A stretch of DNA of 64,000 nucleotides, from positions 152,939,519-153,003,518 of the forward strand of contig NC_134366.1 in assembly GCF_035582795.1 (NCBI RefSeq). Reading direction: 5' to 3'. The notes beneath the pieces are model-generated. The model was not told the DNA's origin. It ran no database searches and saw nothing but the letters and a program-made list of their open reading frames with translations. Numbering within the stretch: the first letter of the stretch is position 1; each line of letters starts with the position of its first letter. This DNA is from Mycteria americana (lineage: Eukaryota; Chordata; Aves; Ciconiiformes; Ciconiidae). The translations under genes and the position numbers were made by a program. Of the stretch, positions 46,662-60,700 are shown in pieces.

Positions 46662-48340
46662 GTTCTCTGATGGCTTTTTTTGACAGGAACTTGGGGAGAT
46701 AAAACCCAAAAGAACACCAGAAATGATGAGTTATGATCTCTTCTATACTTGTTTGACTGCAACAGACATTACACCTTAACAATGAGCTTTGAGGTGGGGA
46801 TGATTTTTTGAGTTAAGATTAGATTGTGTGGGCTGTCTTAATCATATGTCTTACTATATCATGGTTAATAGCTACAAGTTATCATAGACAACAACTAATT
46901 GTGTAAAAATGGCATTCAAAACCAGTTGTCTTTCAGACAAATTAATTCATATTAGAAATCTTAAGTTCAAATCAAACCACATTGTTTTCAATGCTTATGG
47001 AGTTTAGATTTTGTCTCTTTTGCAGGACTCCATGGTGTAACAGGAGGAACTGTTACGTCCTTGAAGTATACCTGTCTGTTGAGGGTGTATTATAGTTTAT
47101 TAATAAGAACAGTTTACATCTAATCTGGTAGTGCTTTTGTAAACTCAGTAAACTCCAGCAAGTGCATCTCGTGATTTGTTAAACTACTGGTGATACAGTA
47201 AAATTGTAGAATCAGTGCTGTGCTGAAAAGCTGCTTCTGCGTGATATTATGTTCGACTGTTTCCTCATGTTGTTTCTCCAAGGTATTGACTTGAAGCTGC
47301 AAAGGGATCCGTCAGGGCTGAGATTATAAGAGTTAATGTAACAGTACGAGATTGTATAGGGGAGTAGTAGTGCCTTTAAGAAGTTAATACATACCATTTT
47401 TGGAGAGTAAGCATTCAAAGTAATTTATACTGTTCTCTGCTGTTTTCATTGAAGGTGGAAGACAGTTCTTTTATAGTCTTGAATTCAAGTATCAGCTGTC
47501 ATCACATTTCTCTGCCTAAATGTGTTTGCAGAGTCATCTTAGTTGCATTTTGATAAACTGAAATTAAATTAATGCGTTTTGTTAGGGGAGGAGTTTATAA
47601 TAGTCTACTTCATGTATCTTTTGGAGTTTCGAAGTTTTGATCTGAGAGCCTAAAGAATATCTTTGATTTAGACTTTAAACTCTTTTTTGAAAACCATAGT
47701 GAGATATCCTGTTTGTTCTAGCAGGAGTTACTGAGAGCTGAACTTGTGTTTCAAAAAAGTCTGACTGCTTGTATTTAGAAAATTCACAAAGAAAATCTTT
47801 AAACTTTAAATACAACATAAAAAAGTTATTTTCTTTTTACTGTCTCTGTGGGGTTGGTTCTTTCTTCTTAAATCGCATATGAAGTTTTTTAAATACTTCC
47901 TGATAACTTATTCTTTCTTTATTTAACATTAATATTTTTAAGGTGAATGGTTTCTTATACAAATATTATATTGTATTTGTACATAGACTATCTCACAGGT
48001 CATATAGCATTACTAAGTATTTGATATAACATGGCATTTTAGTTCTTTGTATTTGTGAGGGCAGTCTTTCTTTAGAATGTGTATTGTCTGAAGCATATGA
48101 GGGACATCAAATGTTTTGACCTTTAAATAAAATTGTGAGTTAGAAGCAGTCAGCCTTTTTTGGAAAATGTTCTGCAACCATCCTTCTATAACTTTTCAGA
48201 AATGAGTACTCCAGTGTGTCAGCAAGAAATCTTTTTTGATATACTGTTACTCTAACTCGTGGTGCATTTATACATTTTTCTCTTTACAGAAAGGATGACT
48301 GAGAAGTAATGCATTTAAAGCTGTTTAAAGCCCAGATAAC

Positions 48341-49375
48341 ACATAGAATAATAGAAAATAGGGCTGGTTGGGACTGCAAGAGGTCTTCCAATTCATCCTT
48401 TGCCTCGAGGTATGACCAGCTATAAAACAGCAATTCCTGACACTTATTTGTCTAATCTAGTGATTCCCAACTGTGAGGGCCCACCTAGCCAGTGAAATAA
48501 ATAGGCTTCATGGCCGAGGCAGGGCACATAACAGACGACACACAGAATTCGTGCTAATCAGCTCTGCAAGAGCTGTGCTGCCTACATAGGAGAAGGTGAG
48601 GAGTGGGCCAAACAAATCTTAAGGTAGAGCTCTTGGATACAGTATAAAACTTTTACAGATTTTTCAAATGATACTTTACTACTGAAAGGTATGAGAACAA
48701 GTCCAACTACTGACCTAACCAGGGATGGAGATTCCTAGAAGCCCCTAGGTAATTTGTCTCAGTTACTCAGAGTCATTATCCTTACCATTAGATTTTTTCC
48801 CCTACTGTTAAACCTAAATCTTTCCTGCCATTTGCTACTTACTCTGTTCTCAATATAAATGCAGAGCAGTCCATTACTTTTCTGTTTGCAGCAACCTTTT
48901 ATATATTTCACAAATGTGATCATAGCTCCTCCTGTAGATTCTCATAATCTCCTTTCTGTAGACTCAACAGGTCATATTTTCTAGCCTTTTGACCATTCTT
49001 GTTGCCGTTCTCTATAGACTTTCTAACTGATCTTTTCTGAAATGCAATGTCCAAACCCAGAGACAATATTCCAAACAAAAGTGTATGAGGAGAGCATAAG
49101 GATAACACCATGTGTCTTGCACAGAACACTCTCCTTGTACAGTCAGTGTCGTGTGTGGGGGTTTGTTGTTGTCATATGGCATTATGGACTCACGGTCAGC
49201 TTGTGATCTACTATACCTTCAATACGCTTTTCTGCAGGACTGCTGTTGAATCAGTCATTCCTCATTTTGTATTTTGAAGTTGATTACCTCAGCTATGCAT
49301 AGTGTTTGTCTTCATCCCCATTGAGTTGTATTCTGTCTGTATCAGATGCCTCTTATGAATTTTGCATTAGAGTGC
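48341..49375 (-). mobile_element. Ancient, diverged CR1-like LINE (minus strand)
   Basis: Antisense similarity to an old CR1 lineage is spread over about 1 kb. Landmarks are ACATAGAATAATAGAAAATA with GGGCTGGTTGGGACTGCAAG at the 3' end and CCAGGGATGGAGATTCCTAG. Further in are CTCAACAGGTCATATTTTCT with GTTGCCGTTCTCTATAGACT (complement of the RT tail) and GTCAGCTTGTGATCTACTAT. TCATTCCTCATTTTGTATTT comes from further inside the reverse transcriptase. The coding frame is destroyed by many stops and indels. The degree of decay suggests an insertion much older than the other three CR1 copies here, possibly shared among birds or archosaurs. Confidence 0.8.
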
Positions 49376-50477
49376 TTAAATAAAATGCACAAACAGCCCT
49401 TGGAGCAAGAACGAGGATTTGCCTCTAGAGAGTATCTTAATCACAGAGCTATTTAGACTTTCTGTTGCTTGTCCATACATTCACATTCCTGACTGCACAG
49501 TTGCACAACTTCACTGGCAGGATGCAGAATAATCTTATTCCAGTTTTGCCCATAGCTTGTTCATTAGGGAAGAGAGAGCTGTGTTCAAATCTCCTCAAGC
49601 TGAGAAAAGTCTACAACACAGGCCTTGCACCTCCTTGGAAAGACATAACTGCTACACTATTGTAAGGGAAACAGTTGCTCTGTCCTCTGCTATATTTATG
49701 CAGTCCGTGGAAGCTGTTGGCTGACTTACAACAAATTTGACAAAAATGTTGAGGTGCCAAAAATATTTAATTACTAAGGGTATAATGAAAATAAGTAGAT
49801 GGGTAGTGGAAAGGGATTGTCCACACTCCTGACTGTGGAAAAGTCTGCTTACACCATATTACATACCAAGGTGTCCTTATAGAGGAGAACCAACCATAGA
49901 CATCACAATAAATCAGTCATGAGCCGTGAGTCCTCATGGAATCAGACTTCTTTAGGTTCAGCACTCATAGAACTACTTGGTTAATGAAAATGATTGCCTC
50001 AGTTTTGGTATCTTTTTCATTCCCGTGTTACAACATTTAGAGCTTGGGTTAAGGACTGAGCCCAGAGAATCTCTGGGATTCTTCTGACCAGGTGTGAATA
50101 TATATAGCGTAAGACATCTACATCTGAAATTGCTTAGATTCAATTTAAAGCAAATGGAAATAAAGAGGTGCCTTTAGGATGTGATCCATCTCATCTTAAA
50201 TTAGACATTTCAAATAGGCCGGATGAATTGCAGAGCCTATCTCTGGCTATGGACTTAAAAAGAAGATAGAGTGAATGTGTCAGATGTAGAGGTCTACCTT
50301 GTAGACATCTTCAGATAAGTTAAGTTGAATTTCACCCTCAGAGTTCTGCTTTTGAGGGTAACTCTTCACTATTTGGTCTTACAAGAATGCCATAGCCACT
50401 TTCCCTACTGGCACTGACTTTTACGGTTCTCTATATTTCTTTAGAAGCCTGTTTGTCAATCTGCATCTTTTGCTTAT

Positions 50478-50517
50478 ATCAGTTATTAATTAGGGCAATC
50501 AGTTATTAATTAGGGCA
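50478..50517. repeat. Perfect 20-bp tandem duplication
   Basis: ATCAGTTATTAATTAGGGCA occurs twice head to tail without a mismatch, indicating a recent local duplication. Each copy holds a TTAATTAG homeodomain-type core. Confidence 0.9.
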
Positions 50518-53500
50518 TGCTCATTTATCCATATCTTTACTATTTGAGACTCACTGCTGGGAACCTGAGTATGTTTCCCTTCTAGTCCAAGGTTATTCTT
50601 AGGATTGGGTATATCTTTTATACTAAATTCAGAAAGCCTTCTAAGAATGAGATCTAAAAGGAGACCTTGGAATACAAGATCTTTCCAGCATGTGGGATTA
50701 AGCATACCATCAACAAAAGTACATTGCAAAGAAAATCTTCACATGCCATTCACCAATAAGAATGATTAGTGGATATTTTAAGCTAGAAGATAGAATCTCA
50801 TAGCTGAACCTAGTCTGATTGCTAGATGAGAAGTTACAAGCACAGGATTTGTCTACTGCTTGTAAACGTAAAACAGTGTAACATTAAGACCCAAAGAAAA
50901 CTATAAACTCAATCTAAGTTGATAATTTCTTTCCATAACCCACACACTATCTCTCTTTTGCTATGTATCAATGGAAGTTAGAGAGTTTTCAACATATGCT
51001 TTGAATATCTACTATGCTTTGCATTTCTTCCTTTCTGCCAGTTAGCCATTGCTTTAACAATATTTATTTAGCTACTGTGTATTTACAAGTTGATGGGTCA
51101 CTTTTGATAGTAGTCTGTTAAAAACACGCTATTGAATTGCTATGCATTCTGAATTCAGCATTCTGAATTTCTTGCTTTAAAACCCTGGATAAACAGGTAT
51201 CTGCGGAAGATGTTGTATGGTATAGAAATCAAATATATTTTTGCTGAATCAGACCCTAAGACAGTTTGGGAACATGGGTTTTGATTCAGCATGCTTTCAT
51301 TAATTTGGTTAGTCATTGCGATTATGATTAATTTCATTCTGTGTAACCGACTGCTGCACAGTAAGTGACAGCTGAACCATGTATTATCTAACAGCTAGAA
51401 AAATAGCATCACTGTCACGTTTAGAAGGCTGAGGATTATACTTTTATGGAACACGTGTTTTGTACTAAAGTTAAAATGCTTTGGGAAAATCTTACTTTTT
51501 TCAAACTACTTGTAGCATTACAGATATGAAATATCATGGTAAACAATATGAACTATTTAAAAAGAATAACTTAATTTTAATTTATGACTAGAAAAAAGCT
51601 TCTTCCGATTTTTAATAATTTATTGGCTTTTTGGATTGGTTGTAAAATTATGCCTGTGGATGCTTTGCTGATAGTCTGATTTACATATAAGTGGTAGGTT
51701 TGAGGAGCTAAATTTAACTGAATGGGAAATATTTCTCAAGTGCTGATATTACTTCCATGCAAATATACATCACATCAGAAGACATTTCAAGTGAAGCAGT
51801 AATTTTAATTATTCTGCTGAACTTTACCAAATATGCCAGGGAAATTCAAAAGTTAGCAGGTTGTGAAGTTAAGCAAAACCCCAATGTGATTGAAAGAAAA
51901 CTGTATTTTTACCTAGTATCCATATTTCTTTTTAAAAATTGTATCTTCGATGTTTAAAAATATGTATCAGAAAATCCAAATATATTTTTCCTGCCCCGTT
52001 TATGGTTTATGTGAAAAAATGCTGTAGAGGGTGCTGTGAAGGCACCGAGTCAAGAAAAGCTATTTTCAGGGTAGAGTACAGAGAAAGTACTTGGTATTTG
52101 GAAGCATTGACTTCTTCTGTCTGCTTGATATCTGAACATGCAGGTGGCCAAAGATGAATGAAATTTAATGGTCTATAGCTGAGCACTGATGTACATTTAT
52201 ATATTTCGAATTTATTTAGGCATGGTTGGAAGATAAGTGTTTTTAGCTCCTTTGTAGTGTTTATGTGAACATGTCTTTTGCAGAATTTACTGAGCGTTCT
52301 TGTCTAAAATTTGGTCTGAGTTATATATTTGGAAAGTCCTTATAACACAGATATTCTCTTATGTAAAAGAAGCTTTTATTTGGAGAAAGACAAAATAAAT
52401 GTTTAGTTGGATTTTTAACTATTAGTATAAATGGTCATATTTGCTCTGCACAAACAAGAGTGATAATAATTGTAGAATTAGGCCATGCTCACACTGACAT
52501 TTCTGCCCCAACTTAACTTCTCAGACATAAATAACTATTTCTTAACTGAGTAGGATCAGTTATTTACAAGTAGATTCATTAATTAAAAGGAATATGGGTT
52601 AAAATAGTGCCTTTGTTTAGACTTTATTATTTTGCCTAATAACACTTTAAAATAATAAAAAAACAGCATTCACTGAAACTGGAGTTTCACTGTGGAAGTT
52701 GAGTCATGGTTCAATAGTTAATAATCAGTTTGGGTTTTTTTTCAGTTTTTAACCATTGTGCATATAAAGAATATATAATATGCTTGCAAATTACAACATC
52801 TACTCGTTTAATAAGAAAGGATTTCCTGAAAGTTTACTGGTAAAATTCATTAGTTCAGTGGGTCATTAAATAAGTAAAGGTACTGCTGTATATTTTTGTC
52901 GTTATTACTGAAATAATTGAATGATATACGCCTAATTTTATTCTTGGGTTAAGTAAGAAAAAGTAGTTTCGAATTGGTAGTATTTTTTGTCACTCTTCAT
53001 AGCCACAAGGTTTTTCTTTGACAAGGCCTTAGGAGTGTTTTATTATAGTAATCCATGAAAATTTGTCTTTCAGAGGGACTGCTGTTCCTAACACAAGTAA
53101 GACTAAGTTCTTCCTTAATAATGATGACCTATTTTAAAAGAGCTCCTGCCTCCCATTGGCACTGCTGGGTGTTCAGTAAAGCTGCCCACAAGAAAGATGG
53201 TGGCTTGTGTTAAAAGAGGGAAATTGCCAGTAAATATCTTCTATCTTGGACATAAATACTTTTATTCAGTATTTATAAGGTTACTGCATGGTATTATCAT
53301 GATGTGGAAGGAGGTTTATACAAGAACTCTACTGTGCATTTCCATTGCTTAATATGTTTGGTCATCATTAGTATCTTTTTTAGGGATGGTTTGAACATCT
53401 GCATAATAGTTTGTGTATTTACATTACTGAAAGGTATTCTAGCCTTAGTTTCAGTTTAATAAAGTTTTTCTTCAAAACATTTCCCTGTGTGTGAAACAAA

Positions 53501-53686
53501 CGGAGGAAAGTATTGTTATTGAACTCTTGCCCATCAACCCAATTATTCTTTGCCTTTTAATTAATAATTAGGTTCATATTGCCATAATAAATGAAAACTT
53601 AGATAAGAATTTATACGGAAGCATGTAACTCACTAGATTTATAACTAAAATCTGTATCACTTCTTTTTTGGTATGGAGTAAGTATT

Positions 53687-54787
53687 TGTATTGGGTTTAC
53701 ATATCCAGGTGTTGGGGGATGGCTGCAGGGGTGACTTCTGTGAGAAGACACCAGGAGCTGCCCTCATGTCAGACAGAGCTGGTTTCAGCCAGCTCCAAAA
53801 TGAACCCACTGCTGGCCAAAGCTGAGCCCATCAGTGACAGTGGTGCATCTCTGCGATAACATGTTTAGGAGAAGATAAAAAATGCTGCGCAGCAGCTGTG
53901 AGAGAGAGAGGAGTGAGAAAAATGTGGGAGAAACAGCCCTGCAGACACCCAGGTCAGTGAAGAAGGAGGGGGAGGAGGTGCTCCAGGCGCCGGAGCAGAG
54001 ATTCCCCTGCAGCCCCTGGTGCAGACCATGGTGAGGCAGGCTGTCCCCCTGCAGCCCATAGGGGTTAATGGTGGAGCAGATATCCCCCTGCAGCCCATGG
54101 AGGTTAATGGTGGAGCAGATATCCACCTGCAGCCCATGGAGGACCCCATGCTGGAGGAGGTGGATGCACCTTGAAGGAAGTTGTGACCTCGTGGAGAGCC
54201 TGCGCTGGAGCGGGCTCCTGGCAGGACCTATGGCCCATGGAGAGAAGCCCACGCTGGAGCACGTTTGCTGGCAGGACCTGTGGCCTGTGGGGGGAGCAGT
54301 CCATTCCTGAAGGACTGCAGCCCGTGGGAAGGACCCATGTTGGAGCAGTTCATTAAGGACTGTATCCCGTGGGAAGGACCCCACGCTGGAGCAGGGGAAA
54401 AGTATGAGGAGGAAGGAGTGGCAGAGACGAAGTGTTACACACTGACCACAACGCCCATTCCCCATCCACCTGCACTGCTCGGGGGTGGAGGTAGAAGATT
54501 CAGGAGTGAAGCTGAGCCTGGGAATAAGGAAGGGGTGGGGGCAATTGTGGTTTTAGCTTTGTTTTTATGTCCACTGTCCTACTCTGTTACTAATTGGCAA
54601 GACTTTAAATTAATCTTCCTAAAGTGGAGTCTGTTTTGCCCGTGATGGTAACTGGTGAGCGATCTCCCGGTCCTTATCTCGACCCACGAGCTTTTCCATA
54701 TTATTTTCTGCCCTGTCCTGCTGAGAAAGGGAAATGAGAGAGCAGCTTGGTGGGTGTCTGGCAGCCAGCCAAGGTCAACTCGCCACA
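53687..54787. mobile_element. Solo LTR of an endogenous retrovirus (avian ERVL-like)
   Basis: The unit starts TGTATTGGGTTTACAT and ends CAACTCGCCACA, the TG...CA termini of retroviral LTRs. It is flanked by GTATT on the left and CTATT on the right, an imperfect 5-bp target duplication. Its interior is much more GC-rich than the intron and matches what I know of a widespread bird LTR family. It carries internal 39-bp tandem repeats (CCCCCTGCAGCCCATGGAGG-type, near 54,044-54,150), repeated GGACC(C)CACGCTGGAGCAG words and the segment TTTTGCCCGTGATGGTAACT. No gag, pol or env sequence adjoins it, so it is a recombination-derived solo LTR. The subfamily name would need a repeat-library search; orientation is taken from the termini only. 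Confidence 0.8.
54044..54150. repeat. 39-bp tandem repeat inside the solo LTR
   Basis: The word GCAGCCCAT recurs at 54,051, 54,090 and 54,129, exactly 39 bases apart, within units ending in GGTGGAGCAGATATCC. This is direct internal amplification of the LTR. Confidence 0.85.
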
Positions 54788-57700
54788 CTATTTTGCAAAT
54801 ATATTTACAAAGGCTAACTTGAGCCTAGTGACACCACTCTTCCTGGGTTCCCTGTGGAATGAACACAGCGAGAGAAAAAGAGCCTTCTCTAGAAGGCAGC
54901 TCTGAGGGGCTAAATTCAGCTCCGGAGTCCTGGGCAGGTCTCTGCTGTCAGTGCAGCACAGGCAGCTCCGTTGCCAGCTCAGCTGCTCCTTCCTGCCTCC
55001 ATGACACCATCATGGCCCTGGTGCAAGTGTCTGCTGAACCGTCTAGTGAAACTGCTTCAGGGAAGTTAAGCTAATGAAAAATATTTTTCCCTTCACCATC
55101 TTGGCAGAGCATTTTCTTAAGCTACAAAAAGGAACTGATCTGGTTTATTTATCCTGCAAGCTGCTGAGCTAGCACAACTGGGGGGCTGGGAGAGATTAGC
55201 TACAGTACTTTGGGAGTTTCTGGGAGGAATGGGCTTATTCCACCATTATTTCCACAATGTGCAATGACTGGTCATGTTGCAGTCATTGAGAAAAGCAGCA
55301 GTCAACTTAGAAAATAATTTCTGGTTTTGAAGGTGCCGTTTAAGGTCTATGAGTCAATGTAGCCAAAATTAGTGTTCAGAGCTTTTCTCGTGACGAAAAG
55401 AAAGAAAATGCTCATAAAATTTTGCTGTTGAGTAACTGGAGTTGGAAGACCGTTGCCGGTGTTAGTTCAGATAGAGCTAGGTTTTGTGTCTTCATATCAA
55501 ACAGTTTATGCATGTTTTTTTCTCAAGACACTTTTAAAACTCTGATTTTCTGACATAATGGAATTAAGTTTGTTCAGCTCATAGGATGTGGAAAGAAAGG
55601 AGAGAGGAAATACCTTAGATGAAGCTGGCTAAGTGTATGGGCTCTACAAAGCTATGTTGTTGCATTTTCCAATGTGATCTGGGACATAAATAATGAAAGA
55701 TGCGTAGCAAAGGTCCTAGTTGTAATTGCTGCACACACAAGCTCTTATATTTTCACAGGTGACCGGACACTTTTTATTGTGTAAAATAACGGGAGAGCTG
55801 CTTTGCCCCTAGTATTTCACTTTTTGTATGGAGATGAGAGCTTCTGATTTTTCAAATTATGTGATGCCTTTGGCTCTAAGTTTGTTTGCAATTTACTTGA
55901 CATACAGGCTACATGGATATTTTAAAAAAAGAGGGCATATAAATAATTTTGTTGTAATTTAATCTGTTATTAAAACGTCATTTTAAATAGTGAATCCTGT
56001 AGATGACAATTATGGTTGAATTTCAATATGCTAGGGTCAGGAACACATGGACTACTGAAAGTTTGTAAGATTACACAGAGAAACACGAAGTGTGAACTTA
56101 CCATTGCTACTGTCTATGCCAACACATAAGAAAAACATAGAGCTAGCATAAAAGCATTTCATTTTTTTCTAATTGTAATAAAAGTAATTGATTCTGCTAA
56201 GTTATAGACTTGCAGACTTACCTGTGCATCTGATATGTAGCCTCATTGACTTAACTGAGTTTTTTGAAAAAATGACTGTTTGAGAAGTATAGCCATTAAA
56301 AATATTACCACGCTAGTAGCAATTTTCTGAATGCCTACCTAGCTGTCTTATTTTTAAGCAATGCTATATTTAGAGGGACGTTTCATTCTTTCAGAAGAGA
56401 AATAAATCTATTAGGACTAGGACTATTATGTAGGACTATTAAATATTCACATATTTTGTACTACTTGGTTGCTAATATTAGCCCAGTATTCATTAGGAGC
56501 TACATTCTACTATTGGTTAGAATTTCTTTTTTTCTCTTGGATTGCTATAACAGTAATCTTTGATCTGCATTTTATTGAAAAATCAAACAGCTGTCCCCTT
56601 TCTTATGCCTCCTCTCTAGAATGCTGGTAAAAATTACTACAGAAACAATATTTTAACATGTTAACATGTGTTATACCCCCACATGAGTGTGATGGCCCTC
56701 CTTTCAGAATCAAAGCCCACTCTTCTGGAATGATCTGCTGTCCCCAAATATGGATAAATTATACATTTAAAAAATGTCATATTCACTCAGAAGCCAGCAA
56801 TTTTATTAAAACTAACTTCCTTTTGAACATTTTTTCTATAAATATCAGACACAAATTTCTGGAGGGTATATTAGGCTTTTACTTTTTCATGGGTTAATAT
56901 TCAGACTGTCTCAGTGGCTGGTTCAACAAATGTCCAGTTTCTGACTGGATTACAGTGACTCCATTACTGGTTTGTACTGCTGGCTTGAATGCCTGTGTTA
57001 TTGTAAAATGAAATACTAAAAGGTCTTTCCTCCTAATGCTGTATGTAAAGAAGATGCACTTATATTAGGTATTGCTCTCTGTAGAAAATGAGGATGGAAC
57101 TTCAATAGAGATCTACCTGAGATGAGAATGGAATTATTCTGTAAAAAGGAAGATATTATGGAGGGCATGTTTATCTTAAACAATATTTTTTTTCCATCTA
57201 AGAAGTGATATATTTCTTCCAGTGCTCCAAATATGTTTTAAATTATATAAGTGCTAGTTTAATATTTTTAATTTTACTTACATTTAGGTTATACAAGATA
57301 GGATTTTCCAATTTTTGTAATTTTATATCCATTTTATATAGAAAAGTGTTCTGGGAGATGACCACTTAAATCTGTCAGTCCTATAGATTTTAATACAGAT
57401 TATTTTTGAATTATACACTTTCCCCAACTCATTTTTTATAGATGGAGCTTGTAAGAAAATATTTGGGTTAGACCATATCACTGGCAAATAAAACACTTTA
57501 TAGCTTTTTTGTAATGCTTTCCTGAAAATTTTGTTTCCCTAATAAAATGATTGAGCCTGCTTTTGGTTTAACTTGCATTCTTTTATTCTGTTACAAGTCT
57601 ACTGATGTCATTAGATCACTTCTGATTTAATCTTACTGTCAAAGAAAAAAAATGAGGCCCGTTATTCCTCATCATTTATGTCAAAACCTGTAATGGCCAT

Positions 57701-60700
57701 GCGGGAGTGAGAGACTGCAGACAGCCTCACTCCTCTGCTGTAGAATTTAAGCAATGAATTTGTAGTTCCTGAACTGGTGTTGCCGCCTGTGGAAGAGCAG
57801 AGAGAACAGCAATCTGAAGCGAGGTAGTGCCCACCCTGGGGAAATCTTGAAACAAATAAAAACCCATTCTGTCATGCGGGAGTTGTATTCTTGGTCTCAT
57901 AAGACTTCTTCTGTTCTCACTTGATGCAGAGGACCCTTATCGTATTGTCATAATCACTGTACAGGCTTCCAAATTCTCTTATGTTTACTCTTAATACTGA
58001 GCTGGAGGTGTAGGTACTGGAAGCATGGATTGTAGATCGGCTGCTAATATTTTGCTGATGTCTTTATTATTCTTACACAGTAAGAAGCTTTCTGGTAATT
58101 TCTTCAAAGATTGATAACGTTTTCCCTTCTTTGAAGTGGATAAACATCATAATGTCTAGTGTTCCACTAGATGCAGATAGGTGGATAAAATCTGTGAAAT
58201 AAATACAGAAAAGTGAGATGATTTGCCCAGAATGCCCTAGCAAGAGAGTAAAAAGACAGTTATCCATTATAACTATTGAAATTAATCAAGCTATTCGCTA
58301 TATACCTGTTAAAAATGAATTTATGAAGTAGTGAAGTTAGCAAGCCTTGTAGTGTCAGCACTTTTTGTGCTCACTGTTGCTTCTAGAGTTTTTTTCCTTT
58401 TTTTTTTTTTTAATCTTAAATACTTCATTAATCTCACACATCTTTGGCTACTCTGCTACCTCCAGATATTTTTGTGTAACATCAGTTTGTGGAATATGCA
58501 CAGTATAAAAGTTAGCATTTTAATAAACAGTGAAACTAGTGTACATTCCACAAACATCATAAAGCTTTGGGGTTAAAGTTCAAGAATAATCACGTGTAGC
58601 AAGTATTGTGCTTACAATAATAAAAAGTAAGGGAGTTGAAGGAAATTGCAACTTGATATCTATGCTTATGACATTGTCTTGTATATAGATACAGCTTTAG
58701 GTTTTTGTTTGCAGTAGATAAGGGGAGGACAATAGGGCTTTCAGTGCTTCTCGTTCTCTCCTTTTTACAGCCAGTTAACTAGCCTTTAAGAGCATGCTCA
58801 CTATTTGAGTTACTTGAATCAGTTTTTGTACAAATTTTTCTGGAATCTAAAAATATTTGAAGAATAATTCTGATTTAAAGTTAAAAGTAAGCTATTTAAT
58901 TAATAAAGTGCAAAGTAGAAATTATGCATGCATTAGTCTACTATTAAAAATCTAACATGTCCTCTGTGTGTATATATGATTTTTATGAAAAACACAATTA
59001 TTTTTGAAAAATAAGCAACAACAAGTCAATATCATTTGGGGTCTCATTAAGAAAATCCTTCTGATTGAAAGTGTTTTACTTTCTGTGCTACACTATAAAA
59101 CACTTCAGCGCTATTTTATCTGTAGTAGATAATATGTAAAAGTAGTCTTATTGTCTTGAATTATCTTTGTCCCTGGATCTTTCTTTTAGCTCCTTTTGGT
59201 GGCAAATCCCTCTATGTCTGTTGCTAAAGGAATACATCTTCATGGGTGCTAACAAAATTAACTCCTGTCTGTAGTTAAATTTATCCAGTTTAGTCAAGTA
59301 AGAATCAAAGTACAGAAATTTGAAAAGGGCATATTTAATTAATGTTATTTCTAACAGTTGGCATTTGATAGCTGAAGCTTTTTTTGCGCTGTCAGCTGCA
59401 CCATTTCAAACTGAAGTGCTGTTTTTAATTTGCTTGTGACAGACAGCCGTGCCAGTCAAAATGCGAGAGCCTGGATGCTATCAGTTTCTGTTCATTTGCT
59501 TATTCACTTCTTGCTTTGCTACAACCTACTTGTGCTCTCTCAATCTGTCAGCCACACTTAAAGGAAGTTGTAGTCTACATTTCTACACTAGTTTTGTTTT
59601 CCCATGTTTTCTTATTTTAATAAGCTGTTTTATCCAGTTTTAGTTAGAGCAGATTGATCTATATTCTTCAGAAGATGGATAGATTGAGTCAAGGCGCCTG
59701 TAAGAATGACACCAAAACGCTGAACATAACAGTGAAATCACCCAACCCTGTTTCCGACTGTGCTGAAGAGGGATACAAAGCTCTTTTCAGGGCCAGGAAG
59801 GAGGCCTGCTACTCTCCATCTCCAGCAGCTATGTGGGTGTTTCCTGGGCAGAGGCGGAGAGGGAGTTGACCTCAACATTTGTTAGCAAGTTTTGGGATTG
59901 TCTGCACTCTCACAAAGAAGGAAGTGATTAGAAACAAGAACAAATCTGACTTAGCTTATCCCTTTGCACTCCCAAAATACATTTTCACAGCCTTGAACAA
60001 ATGTTGCCCCTGAAGAAGCACAAGTAGGTTTTGTTCCTTTCTCTGGGCTTTTAGTAAAAATAGAGCAAACACGCATCATCCACGAGACTCGTATCTTAGT
60101 GTGTTCATCTTTGTCTCTTTCTGCTTCTGTTATTTTCTGTCCTTGAGGAAGGATGTCATTATTGCAAAAAGTTTTCAATGGGAAGGTGGGCCATTCGTTT
60201 TAAGGGGCATATGAACTTGAGCTTGGTCTAGTAGTTGAAAATAAATAGTTGCAAAACTTGTGTTCCAAACTGAGAATACAATTCTCACTACTGAGAATCC
60301 AAGAGTTTCTCGGAATACATTTCCCAATATCTGCAGCTTGGTACATGTTCCAGTTCTCTGGATCCAGATATGCAACTCAGCTTCGAGGTTTTACTCCATA
60401 ATAGAACAAAATTAAAGTGTGTACCAATTCTCTCCAGTTCCTGTGTGTCCTGGTTTCCACAAAAAGGAAGCATTGCTGTGTGCATCAGGTGAGAGCCATG
60501 GCATACTATAAAAAATAGCTGGTTTGGATGATTCAGAGGTGAGGATATCTGGGTCCTGATGCACAATGAAAGATTTGTTTAGGTTCATCCTAAGTCCTCT
60601 CCTGAATTCCATTACTTGCAGTGTGCATTGCACTTTAGTATCTGCTATCTATGTAGTGTAGCAGTATCTATAGCAGCAAAATCTGTAGTTGGCCCTGCAG

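Noticed and set aside
53785..54465. 226-codon minus-strand open frame with repeated Gly-Leu-Gln-Gly-Asp units
   Set aside because: It lies wholly inside the solo LTR and its repeats reflect the LTR's 39-bp tandem array.
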